DNA from: Aspidiotus rigidus
Taxonomy: Eukaryota; Arthropoda; Insecta; Hemiptera; Diaspididae
DNA length: 64,000 nt
NCBI GenBank assembly: GCA_035079385.1
Contig: JAVHKY010000004.1
Coordinates: forward strand, 14,415,001-14,479,000
Direction: 5' to 3'
This document shows, piece after piece, positions 36,644 through 47,858 of the stretch. The notes below the pieces were generated by a model. That model ran no database searches. It saw only the letters and a program-made list of their open reading frames with translations, and was not told the origin of the DNA. Both the position numbers and the translations under genes were made by a program. How positions within the stretch are numbered: position 1 is the first letter of the stretch; each line of letters opens with the position of its first letter.

Positions 36644-37342
36644 GTTAAACCCTATCCCCGACATCCGTCTCGATCTTACTAAAATTTCCAAAACAACTAA
36701 CTTTATATACAAACGACACATCAACGAAATCATTTCCCTCCCACGTTCTCTGTGACTCGGGCAGATCCAAATCGGGACCCAGAACCGGATATGCAGTCTC
36801 AATTTAGGGTAGTATTTCATCTTTCCGTATAATAAACTCCGCTTCCACATTCACCGTCGACTTCTCTTCTTTTTTGATCGCTTCTCTCCCCGCAAATTCT
36901 TTATGTACTCTGATTCTCTCTCGTCGTTACTTGCTATTCAAAACTCTATTTCTAAAATCCTATCGTCATTTTTGCGTCTTCCTTAAATTCTTCCTCACCG
37001 TCCATCTCTTTTCCATGGATACTCAGTGGACTATTCGGGAAAGCAGTTACCACGTTCACCTTCCATAAGTCATTCTTCCCTTCCCCATCGTTTGACCCTT
37101 CCTATAGCTGCTCTCTCATTCTCTTCTCCTGACATAATTTTTGGTCCCCCTTATCCACCAACAACGCCGGTCTTTTAAAAAATCTCCAATTGCTTGCGGT
37201 CTGCTTCGAACCGCCCTTCTCGACCTAAAGAAGTCATCCTAATCCGTCTTATCCACTCTTCTCTCTTTTTACGCCTCTCGCCCTCTTCATGCCTATGCTA
37301 CTTGAATTTTTAACGGATCTTCTTGAATAATTTAAATATTCT

Positions 37343-37840
37343 CTAGAAAGGTCCAACCAGGAGCGCTAGCGAAGAAAAGTTCAAAATTTTTTTCTTATAA
37401 TTTCTCAATTGAACGTTGAAATTGGTAAAAATTCGTTTATTTGCTGACGAGAGTGAAATTCTTCTGGAGCCAAAATTCAGGATTCTGTTCCGATAGCGCC
37501 TTCCATTGAACCCTTCTGTACAATATTTCCAAAGATCGAGAAAATTCGTCGGAAATAAAGCCCTGGGAAGTGCCCTTGCAAAATCATTCCTTATCATTTG
37601 TTACGAGGACTACCCACGCACGCCCGACGAGGGTCACACAGTGACCGATGACTTAACGAACCTCGCAGGGTTTTTGGGGATGTTTATGCAACTTATCGTA
37701 CACCGTTTCGGAGTTTCCGAACGAGTAAAGCACACCCTTAATGGAGTTGAAGTCGTGGTCTTTTTCGATACTATGTTTAGCGAGGGCGGATTTTTCTAGC
37801 TCTGGGCGACGGAAAGCATTGCGATGGTGAGTCGTGAAGT
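37343..37840 (-). mobile_element. Penelope-like element 3' fragment with GIY-YIG C terminus
   Basis: On the minus strand from about 37830: FRRPELEKSALAKHSIEKDH, then DFNSIKGVLYSFGNSETVY, DKLHKHPQKPCEVR, and a stop. The K-ALAKH--E--H pattern fits the C-terminal part of the GIY-YIG nuclease of Penelope-like elements. The 3' tail continues to 37343 and matches 1596-1930. Confidence 0.6.
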
Positions 37841-38149
37841 ACCTTTTGTTAAGTGACTTTTATTCAACTATGAAAATAGCTCATAATTATGGGACACTTT
37901 TTCTTTCGCCCAGCTCTCAAAAACATCCATCTTCACAATAAATTATCATGAGAAAATCATTACCACGATGGATTACCATCCATCCACCTACTTCAAGAAC
38001 TTTATCTAATTCATATTCATCCTTATTGTCCCCATTTGCCCTGTCCGAGCCCGTAACCCCAAGTGTAATTGCCAGGCTTCTTGATTTACAGGAAAAGAAA
38101 AAAAAAAAGTTGTTCAGTGCATATTCTTCAATCGTTGAAGTCATTGTTT

Positions 38150-38600
38150 GAAAATTAATTACAGGATTGAAGATTTATTCTGAAGGTAGAGACGGAAATC
38201 TGTAATTTCATTCCCAATTTGATAAATTTACGTCTTGTTCGGCTTCAGTAAATCTGTACCTCGTTTTTGGTAATTAAAAGTTTATTCGAGTTTAGACGAT
38301 CTCACGATCGAATGATTCAGCGCGAACGAACTGTCAATTTTACGACTAATGATAGTCCTTTAAAATATCGTGACTGACGTCATGGAGTGGCTCATCTTTC
38401 ACACTGAGTATTCCAAGTCATGTCCCTACTTGATTCGGAAGGTTTCCATTCACTCCCTCAGGGTACGTTTGCCCCTTTTCTACAAATTTTTCGAGTCGTT
38501 CGTGATACGCATGTGTACTCTCGTCACGTGCCTCAATACTTATTATAAAAGCATTTCTCAGTAAACTGATTGCTTCCAACTGAAAAAAATTAATTCAAAA
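38150..38600. other. Intronic, unassigned
   Basis: Contains TGACGTCA at 38375. No gene seen. Confidence 0.35.
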
Positions 38601-38605
38601 CTTAC

Positions 38606-38697
38606 CTTATCGATTACAAAATTCACGATTGCGGTGAAGAAGAAAACCACGATGACGCCACCAACCAACAGGGCAAGTGCAACCATAATAACGAACC
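38606..38697 (-). CDS. CD36-family scavenger receptor, exon 2 (first transmembrane helix)
   Basis: This 92-bp exon is flanked by a consensus acceptor (ttctattttacag) and donor (AAG/gtaagt) on the minus strand. With the base carried from exon 1 it encodes residues 19-49. These are a hydrophobic run (VIMVALALLVGGVIVVFFF) followed by TAIVNFVIDK. This matches the N-terminal signal-anchor helix of CD36 proteins and the polar turn before the ectodomain. It ends in phase 0 after Lys49, where exon 3 resumes with QIAL. The order TM helix, VIDK, then QIALTEGSQ is the family pattern. Intron 2 on its 3' side is about 13.2 kb. Confidence 0.88.
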
Positions 38698-38769
38698 CTG
38701 TAAAATAGAAAAATTTCTTATCAGTTCTCATAATGCAATTTGCGACCGTATCCGATCGCAGCAACTCGA

Positions 38770-40380
38770 TTCAATTGGAAACCCGCAACCAGACCTACGA
38801 CACGATTAATTATTTTGAATTAGTCGGTGAAAAAGCGAGTGCGTCGTCACTCTATTTGTGGTACTGGACATCTTATTTTGATCCATCGTGTGCCGTTTGA
38901 AGCTTATCTGTTCGTTTTTTTTTTCTTGTTAGCAGTTTTTATGAGCACGTCGAAATGTGTTGGCGTTTGTCACGTTCAATGACTCGCGTTCTAATAAATT
39001 TACACGTTTCGGTTACGCTCCACATTCCACATAAGATAAAACGCGTTGACAGCTTGGGCGTCAGAGGACAGAAAGTGAAGAAAGAAAAGAAAGAAGGAAA
39101 TTCTAATAGAATCTGTCAGCTTGGCGCATAGTGGGTATAAGTGTACATATTAATCGTAAATTAGTTCAAGTTTAAGGATAGTCCGTGAAATGAAGATAAG
39201 AAGGATGCTGTTTAATAAGATGCACCAGATAAATGTTTGAGAGTTACGGTTTCTAGATTTCACAATTAAAAAGACGAAATAATGACCGTGCGATTGTTAT
39301 CCTAAGGTTGTATTGAAATGTATTGTTTCTTCTGTTATTTACGAATGATTTCTCCGACTCATTTTGAGTCTACGTGGAGAGAAAGATGAGGATTTTTAAT
39401 TTTAGACTCTCGTACCTCATGACAGAGATGTGCTAAGTGAGACTTCCAACATCGAAAAAGTGGTCATACAAATGATTTACTCATTTTCTTAGGCTAAAAC
39501 AGTACAAAGAATGTCAACGTTCGACGTTTGTGACGTCATGAATGGCTTTGATCTAATTTGAGACTTGAAAATTTCGAGTTTCGATCCTTTACAGAGGGCT
39601 AATGGAAAAAATGTCGTTGCATGAGCCTCTGTAGAGGTGTTCGCAGAGTAAAATTCAACTCTGAACTCTCAGGCAAGGAAATGACTATATGACATCTTCA
39701 GCTAGATTCCTCCTTTGGGCTTAAAAGCTAGGCTACAACTAACATAAGCTTAACTGAGGATTTCAGACTAAGACTTTTCAAGTTGAGACTCCCCTTCTTC
39801 TTACGAACTTGTTTCAAGCGTCAAGAAAACTTGGAAGATGAGAAAGGGCACGACGTAATTAATGACCGTGACCTTACCTGAGGACACCTCAAAAATTTCG
39901 AGCTCTGATCCCGGACTTTGAAAGAAATTTGAGTCTTGAAAGGACTTGAGAAAATTTTGAGCACTGAACCTCTGTAGAAATGGAAAAATTTCAAGTTATA
40001 AACCTATGAGCTAGCCTATAATTGTGCAGTCTGAAGCTAGAATGGAGTCGTAGGCTAAACAGAAGCTAGACCTAGAGGAGCATTTTGGGCTGAAACTTCT
40101 CATATTCCGACTAATTCCACCTTCGACCTTCGTGACGTCATCAATAACTTTGACCTAATTAAGGGATTCGGAAAATCTCGCAGCATTGAGCATAAGTTTT
40201 CCCACTAGCCTTAAGCATAAAATCTCTTACAACAATAATTTCTCTTACCGTACAACAGCTCTTTTTCCATCCAAACAATAGACATGTAGAATTTAGCCTG
40301 AAGCATAAGAAAAACCCCAACACTCCCTTCAATAAACTTTCAGTACGTGGGGGAGTCCTGGGCTAGGTACAATAGTAGTT
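38770..40380. other. Intronic; CRE-containing dispersed repeats
   Basis: At 39531 and 40133 TGACGTCA is followed by a GA-CTAATT-type stretch (GGCTTTGATCTAATTTGAG, AACTTTGACCTAATTAAGG) and then GAAAATTTCGAG. Similar text is at 49455 and 57960. No gene recognised. Confidence 0.45.
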
Positions 40381-40389
40381 ACAATCTCT

Positions 40390-40433
40390 CTATCCATCAC
40401 TGAGCACTGTCCTTGTAACTCAGTGATGGATAG
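40390..40433. repeat. Perfect small hairpin, 15-bp arms
   Basis: CTATCCATCACTGAG at 40390-40404 and its exact reverse complement at 40419-40433 enclose a 14-base loop. It stands just left of the 33-bp array. Confidence 0.75.
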
Positions 40434-40499
40434 TAGGCAATAAATTTGCCCCACTCCGTAATAAGTGGAGATTGGGGTCAAAAAAAAAGTGGCTGTAGG

Positions 40500-41775
40500 T
40501 GCTTGACAACACTGTTGACAACTCCTCTCACTGAGTTGACAAAGCTGTTGCCAACTGGATTTTGGTGGTTGACAACGCTGTTGCCAACTGGATTTCGGTG
40601 GTTGACAACGCTGTTGCCAACTGTATATAGATGGTTGACAACACTGTTGACAACTCCTCTCACTGAATTGACAAAGCTGTTGCCAACTGGATTTAGGTGG
40701 TTGACAACTTCTCTCACTGAATTGACAAAGCTGTTGCCAAGTGGCTGTAGGTGGTTGGCAACACTGTTGTCAACTCCTCTCACTGAATTGACAAAGCTGT
40801 TGCCAACTGGATTTTGGTGGTTGACAACGCTATTGCCTACTGGATTTAGGTGGTTGACAACGCTGTTGACAACTCCTCTCACTGAATTGACAAAGCTGTT
40901 GCCAAGTGGCTGTAGGTGGTTGGCAACACTGTTGTCAACTCCTCTCACTGAATTGACAAAGCTGTTGCCAACTGGATTTTGGTGGTTGACAACGCTATTG
41001 CCTACTGGATTTAGGTGGTTGACAACGCTGTTGACAACTCCTCTCACTGAATTGACAAAGCTGTTGCCAAGTGGCTGTAGGTGGTTGGTAACACTGTTGT
41101 CAACTGGATTTTGGTGGTTGACAACACTGTTGACAACTTCTCTCACTGAATTGACAAAGCTGTTGCCAAGTGGCTGTAGGTGGTTGGCAACACTGTTGTG
41201 AACTCCTCTCACTGAATTGACAAAGCTGTCGCCAACTGGATTTTGGTGGTTGACAACGCTATTGCCTACTGGATTTAGGTGGTTGACAACGCTGTTGACA
41301 ACTCCTCTCACTGAATTGACAAAGCTGTTGCCAAGTGGCTGTAGGTGGTTGGTAACACTGTTGTCAACTGGATTTTGGTGGTTGACAACACTGTTGACAA
41401 CTTCTCTCACTGAATTGACAAAGCTGTTGCCAAGTGGCTGTAGGTGGTTGGCAACACTGTTGTGAACTCCTCTCACTGAATTGACAAAGCTGTCGCCAAC
41501 TGGATTTTGGTGGTTGACAACGCTATTGCCTACTGGATTTAGGTGGTTGACAACGCTGTTGCCAACTGGATTTAGGTGGTTGACAACGCTGTTGACAACT
41601 TCTCTCACTGAATTGACAAAGCTGTTGCCAAGTGGCTGTAGGTGGTTGGCAACACTGTTTTCAACTCCTCTCACTGAATTGACAAAGCTGTTGCCAACTG
41701 GATTTAGGTGGTTGACAACACTGTTGACAACTCCTCTCACTGAATTGACAAACTTGTTGCCAACTGGAACCCACC
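40500..41775. repeat. 33-bp minisatellite with 165-bp and 264-bp higher-order periods
   Basis: About 39 modules of 33 bp, each containing TTGACAA-GCTGTTGCCAA or TTGACAACTCCTCTCACTG. Four module kinds alternate; on the minus strand they translate to NSVVNHLNPVG, NSVVNHQNPVG, NSFVNSVRGVV and NSVANHLQPLG. Blocks of five modules repeat 165 bp apart (40739 versus 40904) and blocks of eight repeat 264 bp apart (41079 versus 41343). Because 33 is a multiple of three the minus strand is open for 476 codons (41908-40478) and the plus strand for up to 251. The right edge joins the Penelope-like fragment. Confidence 0.92.
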
Positions 41776-41844
41776 ATGAGGTCGAGATCTCGGGTGATGC
41801 CATTTCGCCAGGCCAAGGTCTCGGCACAGAACGAGTCACGGTTA

Positions 41845-42310
41845 AGAGGGAGGGACACGAGACGGTGAATCGTAGAAATAAAAGGGGACTCTGTATCTCG
41901 AGTGACAATAGGAACTCGAATAGAAATAAAGATCAGTGGGAGTGGGATTTTGGCAAATGCTGTACTCGTGTCCGTCTAGCATAAGAGAGATGCCGAGGTC
42001 CAGAGAATTAATTGTTGACTCCCCTATTTCTAAAGTGAACTTGATGTTGGGATAAAGGATATTGAGGTGCGAAAGAAACTCATATAAGGCGTCCTCAGGA
42101 CCATCCTAAAGGCACAATATGTCATCGACATATCGGTACCAATAAGAGACGTGCCTGGTAGGGGAAAGTCTAACATTGAGGACCCCCCTGCCTCCGAGAG
42201 ATCCATGAAGAGGTCACCCATTAAAGGAAAGCCAAGAGGAACTCCAATGTCCTCAGGGGACTTGGAAAATTCACCCTCAGTGTTGGAGATGGAAAGACTC
42301 ATTGGCATCT
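41845..42310 (-). mobile_element. Penelope-like element, reverse transcriptase fragment
   Basis: Minus strand: FSKSPEDIGVPLGFPLMGDL, FMDLSEA (the G-PMGSPLSP motif region), then after a frameshift RHVSYWYRYVDDILCL with the catalytic YVDD at about 42120-42131, a stop, GPEDALYEFLSHLNILYPNI, KFTLEIGES and SICQNPTPTDLYFYSSS. This is the typical order of Penelope-like reverse transcriptase motifs through to the start of the next domain. Stops and shifts make it inactive. The downstream part is replaced by the minisatellite. Confidence 0.8.
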
Positions 42311-42319
42311 CCTGTCCAT

Positions 42320-44540
42320 CAGTATTTCATCGGCGTCTCTTTTTAATTCCTGTTAGTAGTGGCTTATGTCAGTTGTATCTGTTCGCTCATTGAGAATGGT
42401 CTCTGCGCCGAAAGAGCTTCGATCGTCTTCAAAAAATTGGAAGTTTTCAAGTTAAGACTGTCTTTCTCACTATAAACTAGGTTCGAGCTTTGGTTGGTTG
42501 ATTGTCGAGTAAAAATGGAAGTCGAAGAAGGGTGGGACGTCATCCATGGACTTGAATGGTTAGAAGGAGGTAGAGGAAGGGCTCGAAAAAATTACGAGCA
42601 CGAGAGCATGACATCATTAGGGCCGGATATCACTTAGGATCTCTGAAGTCGAAAAAAGTACAAGCAGAAGAGTGTGACGTCATCAAAATTAAAATCCTCA
42701 TAGTGGAAGGACTAAGAAAAATCAGACCGTTAGTTACATAGAAAAAGTGAACTTTTGGGACAACGAAAATAATTATCAACTACATAGAAAAGAAAAGCAG
42801 TGGCTACTAATCTTTAACGATCAGTTTCCTTTGTTCAGTTCCTTCAGCCATCGTATTTTCAAGAAATATCAATGATTTCGCTAAGATAGAGTCTCTTTTC
42901 GAGCTTTTTTCACGTCTTATAACGACTAGAAATTTTGGTCATCCCTACTTAGTTCGACCTCATTATGTATAATAATACTTTGCCTTCTTCTATAATGCCG
43001 AATTATCCCGTGCAAATAAATTGATACTTTGTTAGATTGGAATAATTTCTTGTTGTGCTGGACGATAGATTCAAGCACATCATATAAAAATCAAACTACG
43101 GAATAAGAGGCGCAAATCAGACTAGTCATTATCGTGTAGTAAAAATTACAGTGATTTCTGCTACATAATTTTTTCAGCGCGCCAATAAAAATCGATGGGC
43201 GGCGAAATAAAGCTGTAAAATTTCATACCCAAGAGTCCGTTCCTCAGCATCGCCATTACTCCTCCGTCAGAGTGTAGAAAGTTTCGAATGATTTTACATA
43301 ATGAAAAATGTTACTTCAAAACAAATTGATCGTTTGCAACGCGACGTGAAAATTTTGATTGAGCTCGCTCTACCCGCAGTTTTAAAGTTAGCTTGTAGTC
43401 TTCTTACTATATATTGCCTCGTTATCGGCGTCATAAAACTCGATTGAAGATGAGGTAAGCTGCGTTGTATCTTCTCTTAGTCATCGTCTCGCAATTAAAA
43501 GAAAGAATAGAGAAAAAATTGCGAGACAGAAACCCGCTTCGCTTCGTTTTAGACCATCATCGTACAGTACGGTTATCATATTTTCAACGTGTTCAGTTTT
43601 TTTTTTAGTCTTGTCAAAGAAGAAATGAAGCGGGCCGGTACCTATGTCAAATTAATTGTTTCGCCGTGTTGCGAAGACTCTATTCGATTAATTTTACATT
43701 TCGCTTCTTCCAAATAATTGTTCGTTTGCCGGCAAAACGGGAGTGCAACCGCGGTAGTGATTTGGACTCTCGACTCGCGCTAAAGCAGAACGGTGACTTG
43801 CCCTTTCACTATCGTACAGCTTTTGAATGCCCATGCATACGCAGACATTCTCGTCGGAATTAAGAATATTCGACCTTCGTCCGGTACCGTACAATTTTAA
43901 GTCGTTTGCTCTTCATTAAAACTTCTGGAAATTGTAACGCTTTGATGCGAAACGTATAATATACACGATGCGAATATTATGTCACTGGAGCGATGATGAA
44001 AAATGAAACAGAAAAACAACTAATATCTCGCAATATTCTATTGTCATGCTAAAAGAAAAAAAAAAAACCTAACAATGGAATACAAATCAATTCATCATGC
44101 ATCGATTTTATAATAATTTTTATAAATGTGATTCTAATGTTAAGATCCAATGGCTCTGGGCGACCGTGGTCACTGGAGTATTTAATGACAAATTTTAAAT
44201 GTAAAAATCTATAAGGGAGTTGGAGAATTTTTACATAACCGATTCGGCTGTACGAATTTCATTACAAAACGTGTTTATTTCTGGATCTATGTTGGTCTGA
44301 GTGGAATGAGTCATTTCCCGTTTTCACATAAACGGAGCAAAGTACTCTCGCTTTCGGGAATGAGTGTTGGTTTTGGAAAAGAGGTTTTCTAGAACTCAAA
44401 TGTGGATCCGTAATGATTTATGCATAATTTCTGAGAATTAAGATAATTCAATTCATCATTTTTCTGCGTATTGTCTTGGTTTAAGTTGAAAACTATCTAA
44501 TATTTCGAGTCCACTTTCGGCTTCTCTTCCATTGGAGTAC
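42320..44540. other. Intronic; no recognisable gene
   Basis: TGACGTCA at about 42674. The frames at 43666-43894 overlap on both strands and have no motif. Confidence 0.35.
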
Positions 44541-44559
44541 GAATGGGTGTTTTCATCTC

Positions 44560-44935
44560 GCTCAATAATCATTTATTGAAATCGACCTCACGTCAACATG
44601 AATGTCAGTTCTATATTATGGAATCGACAAATGTCGACCCATTTGCCCCGTTGATTTCAGGTCAATTTCGAGTCTCCAAATTTTTCCATCTACCCGCAAT
44701 TGACGGCTGTGTCGGGTCGATTTTGAATCGACCATGTGATTCTCTGGTCATAGACGCTGGACGACTTTGAATCGACGTCGATCTAGAGTCGATTTGTAGT
44801 TTTCTAGTACTCTAGTAGGTATTGTACGCTAGTCGGCGTCGATCTAGAATATTGAATTCGGATCGACCTGAAATTGACTGCTCTAGTCGACATTTAGTTT
44901 TCGGTACCACGGTCTCTAATACGCGGTCCATCAGT
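44560..44935. repeat. GTCGA/TCGAC-rich repeat, left part
   Basis: AATCGAC, GTCGACC and GTCGATCTAGAGTCGATT recur every 15-40 bases. The same vocabulary (TCGACATCGATCTAGAGTC) resumes at 48420-48850, on the far side of the foldback element and the LINE. The two are probably one region split by insertions. Confidence 0.6.
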
Positions 44936-44943
44936 ACATTACA

Positions 44944-45736
44944 GTGGGCCCCGACCAGTTCACCGAGAGATTTTTCACCGAGTAAGTCTTTTTGAAGGAA
45001 TGTACACATCACCGACAGGAAAGTTCACCCGTCAGTTTTTTTTTCACTGTTGGGAAAGTTCATCTTCCTTTTTTGAGTTCACCGACACCGACGACGAAAT
45101 TTACCTTTTTCAATCAGTTGTTCGACTTTTATTTGGTGCTTTGATATACCAAATTTTATTTATAAAATTATTCAAATAAATAATTTAATGAAGAAAATTT
45201 ATTTGATTAAAAAATTATTAATAATAAATCAAATTCATTAAATTGAATTAATAAATTATCTTTTATTATTTATAATCATAATTTTTAATTTATTAAATCA
45301 ATTTATTTATTTAGAATTTTGTTTAAAAATTTTATCTAATAAATAATTTTTATTTCAATAGATGATTACATATTTAAAAATTATATTAATTATTTTATTA
45401 TTATTATTTTTTTTTTCAAAATTAAATTTAATTAAAATATAAAAATAAATAATACTTGAAAATATAAAAAATAATATACGAGTAAGATTTAATTTTATCA
45501 AATAAAATATCAAAAATAAAATTATTAAATTAATTTTTTATTATTGTTAAACTTAAATTAAACTGATTAATCAACTTCATTGATAAAAATATAATCGAAT
45601 TTTGTCGGTGAACTTTCGTCACGGTGAACTCACCATGTGGTGAACCACTACTTCCATGGGGTGAATTATCTGTAGGTGAATCTTAATCGGTGAATTTTTT
45701 TAGGTGAAAAATCTTTCGGTGAAAAACCCTAGTCCT
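44944..45736. mobile_element. Foldback-like element with TTCACCGA sub-repeats and an A+T core
   Basis: The left end (about 44957-45110) repeats TTCACCGA / TTTTTCACC several times on the plus strand. The right end (about 45600-45730) repeats the reverse complement TCGGTGAA / GGTGAAAAA. TTCACCGAGAGATTTTTCAC on the left matches CACCGAAAGATTTTTCACC on the right. CATTACA flanks both sides (44937-44943 and 45737-45743), a possible 7-bp target duplication. The core, 45125-45595, is nearly all A and T. Repeated sub-units within inverted ends are the mark of foldback-type DNA transposons. Confidence 0.7.
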
Positions 45737-45799
45737 CATTACATAATTGACAAAGTTTAGTATGCGGTCTAAAAGATTATTAAGAATTGGAAATTGTAG

Positions 45800-46125
45800 G
45801 TACATCATGAAATTGTTCGACCGTGGTCAAAATTTTCTATCCATAACATTAGAATTCTGTGGTTGTGGTGAAGCTTTTCTGCCAGAACACAGGAGTTCCG
45901 CGGGTGTGATCAACATTTTCCATGGTGGTTGAAATTTTCTATGGTTTTGGTCAAGATTTTCCAACCATAACATAGGAATTTTATGATAGTAAGAATTTCT
46001 CTCCAGAACGTAGGAATATCATGGTTCTGGTCAAAATTTTCGATTTCGATGGTCGTTGTCAAAATTTTCTGTCCGCGACTTATAAATTCCCGAGTTTTGA
46101 TTTACATTGTTGATGGTCGTGGCCA
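45800..46125. repeat. Diverged tandem array, about 70-bp unit
   Basis: GGTCAAAATTTTCTATCCAT, AACATTAGAATTC and similar words alternate four or five times (GTGGTCAAAATTTTC, TTTGGTCAAGATTTTCC, TCTGGTCAAAATTTTCG, GTTGTCAAAATTTTC). Confidence 0.6.
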
Positions 46126-46401
46126 AAACAATACGTAATTTTTATTTATTTATTTATTTATTTATTTAAATTTAAACATTACATTTAGTCATGAGAGTTG
46201 GGTGGGTTTTCCATGGTTTTTCCTCACTCCTCTCATGACGAGTTCGAAATACACTGTATAACTATACACTCAACTCTACCTATTGAAAGAGGGTATGACT
46301 TCTGTCTTTATTTCATTTTACTTATTTTATTATCTTATTTATTTATTAATTTTATTTAATTTTATTTTTTTTATTTAATTTAATTTTATTTCTATTTTAT
46401 T

Positions 46402-46440
<39 letters not shown>

Positions 46441-46502
46441 TTTTATTTATTTATTTATTTATTTTTTATTATTATTTTTTTTTCCTTCCTTCTCCTCTCA
46501 GT

Positions 46503-47858
46503 CTATTTGATTTCTTTTTTGGTTTTTAATATCTTTCTTATATATCCATCCAATTTTTGGTGGCATTCCCCATTCTGCAGGCACTGTCCCAATTCCTCTG
46601 TAGTTATTTTAGCATCCCCCCTGATACGATCAAAATTGTTGCATTTTATAAAGGTGTGATCCGGATCATCATCAAAATTTAAGCATTCCCTGCGTTGACT
46701 ATCATTTATAATTTTGAAATTTTTGAGGTAAGTTGCAAAATTCCCATGTCCCGTCAAATACTCTGTTAAAAAATAATTTGATTTCAATTTCTTGTTTTCA
46801 AGTCTTATCCCTATGTCTGGAATCAATTTAGCCGTTCTCCTACCTGTCTTTTCTTTTTCATATTGTTCCTGCCAATTTTTAATTGTATCTAATCTTATTG
46901 TTTTTATGCTTTCTACCATTTCTTTTTTCGTTATTTTATTTTCTTTGAATTTAATTTTCAATGTTTTTATTTTGTTAGTTTAGCTTAATTGCAAATCAAT
47001 TGGGGTTATTCCAGCTATAACGTGTGAGGCTGTATGAGATACTGTTCTGTATGCTGAAATTATTCCTATTAATACTGTCCTTTGGAGTGATTTTAGTTTC
47101 TTAATCTCAGTATTTCTAAGCTTCTCAAAATAAGCAAGGGAGCCATATTCTATTATTGAGCGAAAAAGTGCATTGTACAATATTTCTCTTTTATGTGTGT
47201 CCATACCAAAAGTGTTACCATATAAAGCCCGAATTTTATTATAATATTTTCTTAATTTGTTTGTAATGTATTCTACATGTTTATTATAGTTTAGGTTTTG
47301 GTCGATGATTATTCCTAGATATTTCATTTCTGTATGGAATATTATTTTCTCCTGCCCCAACTTTATTTTTCCTTCCATCATTTTTTGAAATTCGTATTTT
47401 TTATGTCTCCGAGATAAGAAAAGCATCTTTGTTTTATTCGGATTGAGTGTTAGGCCTAAGTATTCCAGTTTAAGTTTTATCATTTCTATCTTATCGTTTA
47501 TTAATTGAGAGTCAGTCATTTTATTTATTCCCACTATTATCAGCAGGTCATCGTTATAGCTCAAGAGTTTGAATTTTTTAGTTTCCTTTACTGCTTCATG
47601 TACTTCAGTCATTGCAATATTAAACAATGTTGGCGATGAGGCTGAGCCTAGTGGTACTCCAGAAGATAAAGCATGTTCTAACTTTAGGTTATTATCTTTG
47701 TGAAAGAAACATATTTTTCTGTTTTCAAAGTGGTTCTGAATAATTTGTATTAATTGACTATTAATCTTATTTTTCTCCATTGTTTCTAGTAGTCTTGACC
47801 ATTTGACCCAGTTGAAAGAAAAAAAAGTACAAAGAAATTTTTCTAAATATTTTCCCAA
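46503..47858 (-). pseudogene. LINE reverse transcriptase C-terminal part and tail domain
   Basis: Two open stretches in the same frame are separated by a single stop (46980-46982). The first carries FNWVKWSRLLETM (the AFD-V region), SSGVPLGSASSPTLFNIAM, KLLSYNDDLLIIV (catalytic box YNDD at 47547-47558 in place of the usual YADD or FADD) and LGLTLNPNKTKMLFL. After the stop come NWQEQYEKEKTGRRTAKLIP, LTGHGNFATYLKNF and CLNFDDDPDHTFIKC, the zinc-knuckle-like tail of R1/I-type elements. The region 46141-46500 is the 3' untranslated part with internal TTTA runs. Confidence 0.88.

Larger units (their letters stand above)
35555..38030 (+). mobile_element. LINE (I/Jockey-like, RNase H) copy with flanking sequence, interrupted by a MITE and a PLE fragment
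   Basis: Matches 57800-59570 in order. The coding part is badly broken: near 36760 the RNase H start can be recognised by alignment to the other copy, and FFMYSDSLSSLLAIQNS at 36895-36945 is the second RNase H landmark (YSDS). The PLE fragment (37343-37840) separates this from the C-terminal tail (37905-38030). The spacing between RNase H and tail is about 490 bp in the other copy and about 1150 bp here, as expected from the insertion. Confidence 0.6.
25409..38605 (-). other. Intron 2 of the CD36-family gene (about 13.2 kb)
   Basis: Bounded by donor gtaagt at 38600-38605 and the acceptor ending at 25409. It contains a hAT-like MITE pair, a hAT transposase fragment, dispersed repeat copies, and a LINE copy with nested insertions. 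Confidence 0.8.

Noticed and set aside
40478..41908. 476-codon minus-strand frame as a real repetitive protein gene
   Set aside because: Its length follows from a 33-bp tandem unit without stops. The plus strand is open too, the N-terminal part overlaps a Penelope-like fragment in another frame, and no splice or promoter evidence is visible.
45125..45595. Mitochondrial DNA insertion (numt) in the A+T core
   Set aside because: Composition fits, but no recognisable mitochondrial coding or tRNA sequence was found, and the flanking inverted ends explain the segment as part of a mobile element. Kept only as an alternative.
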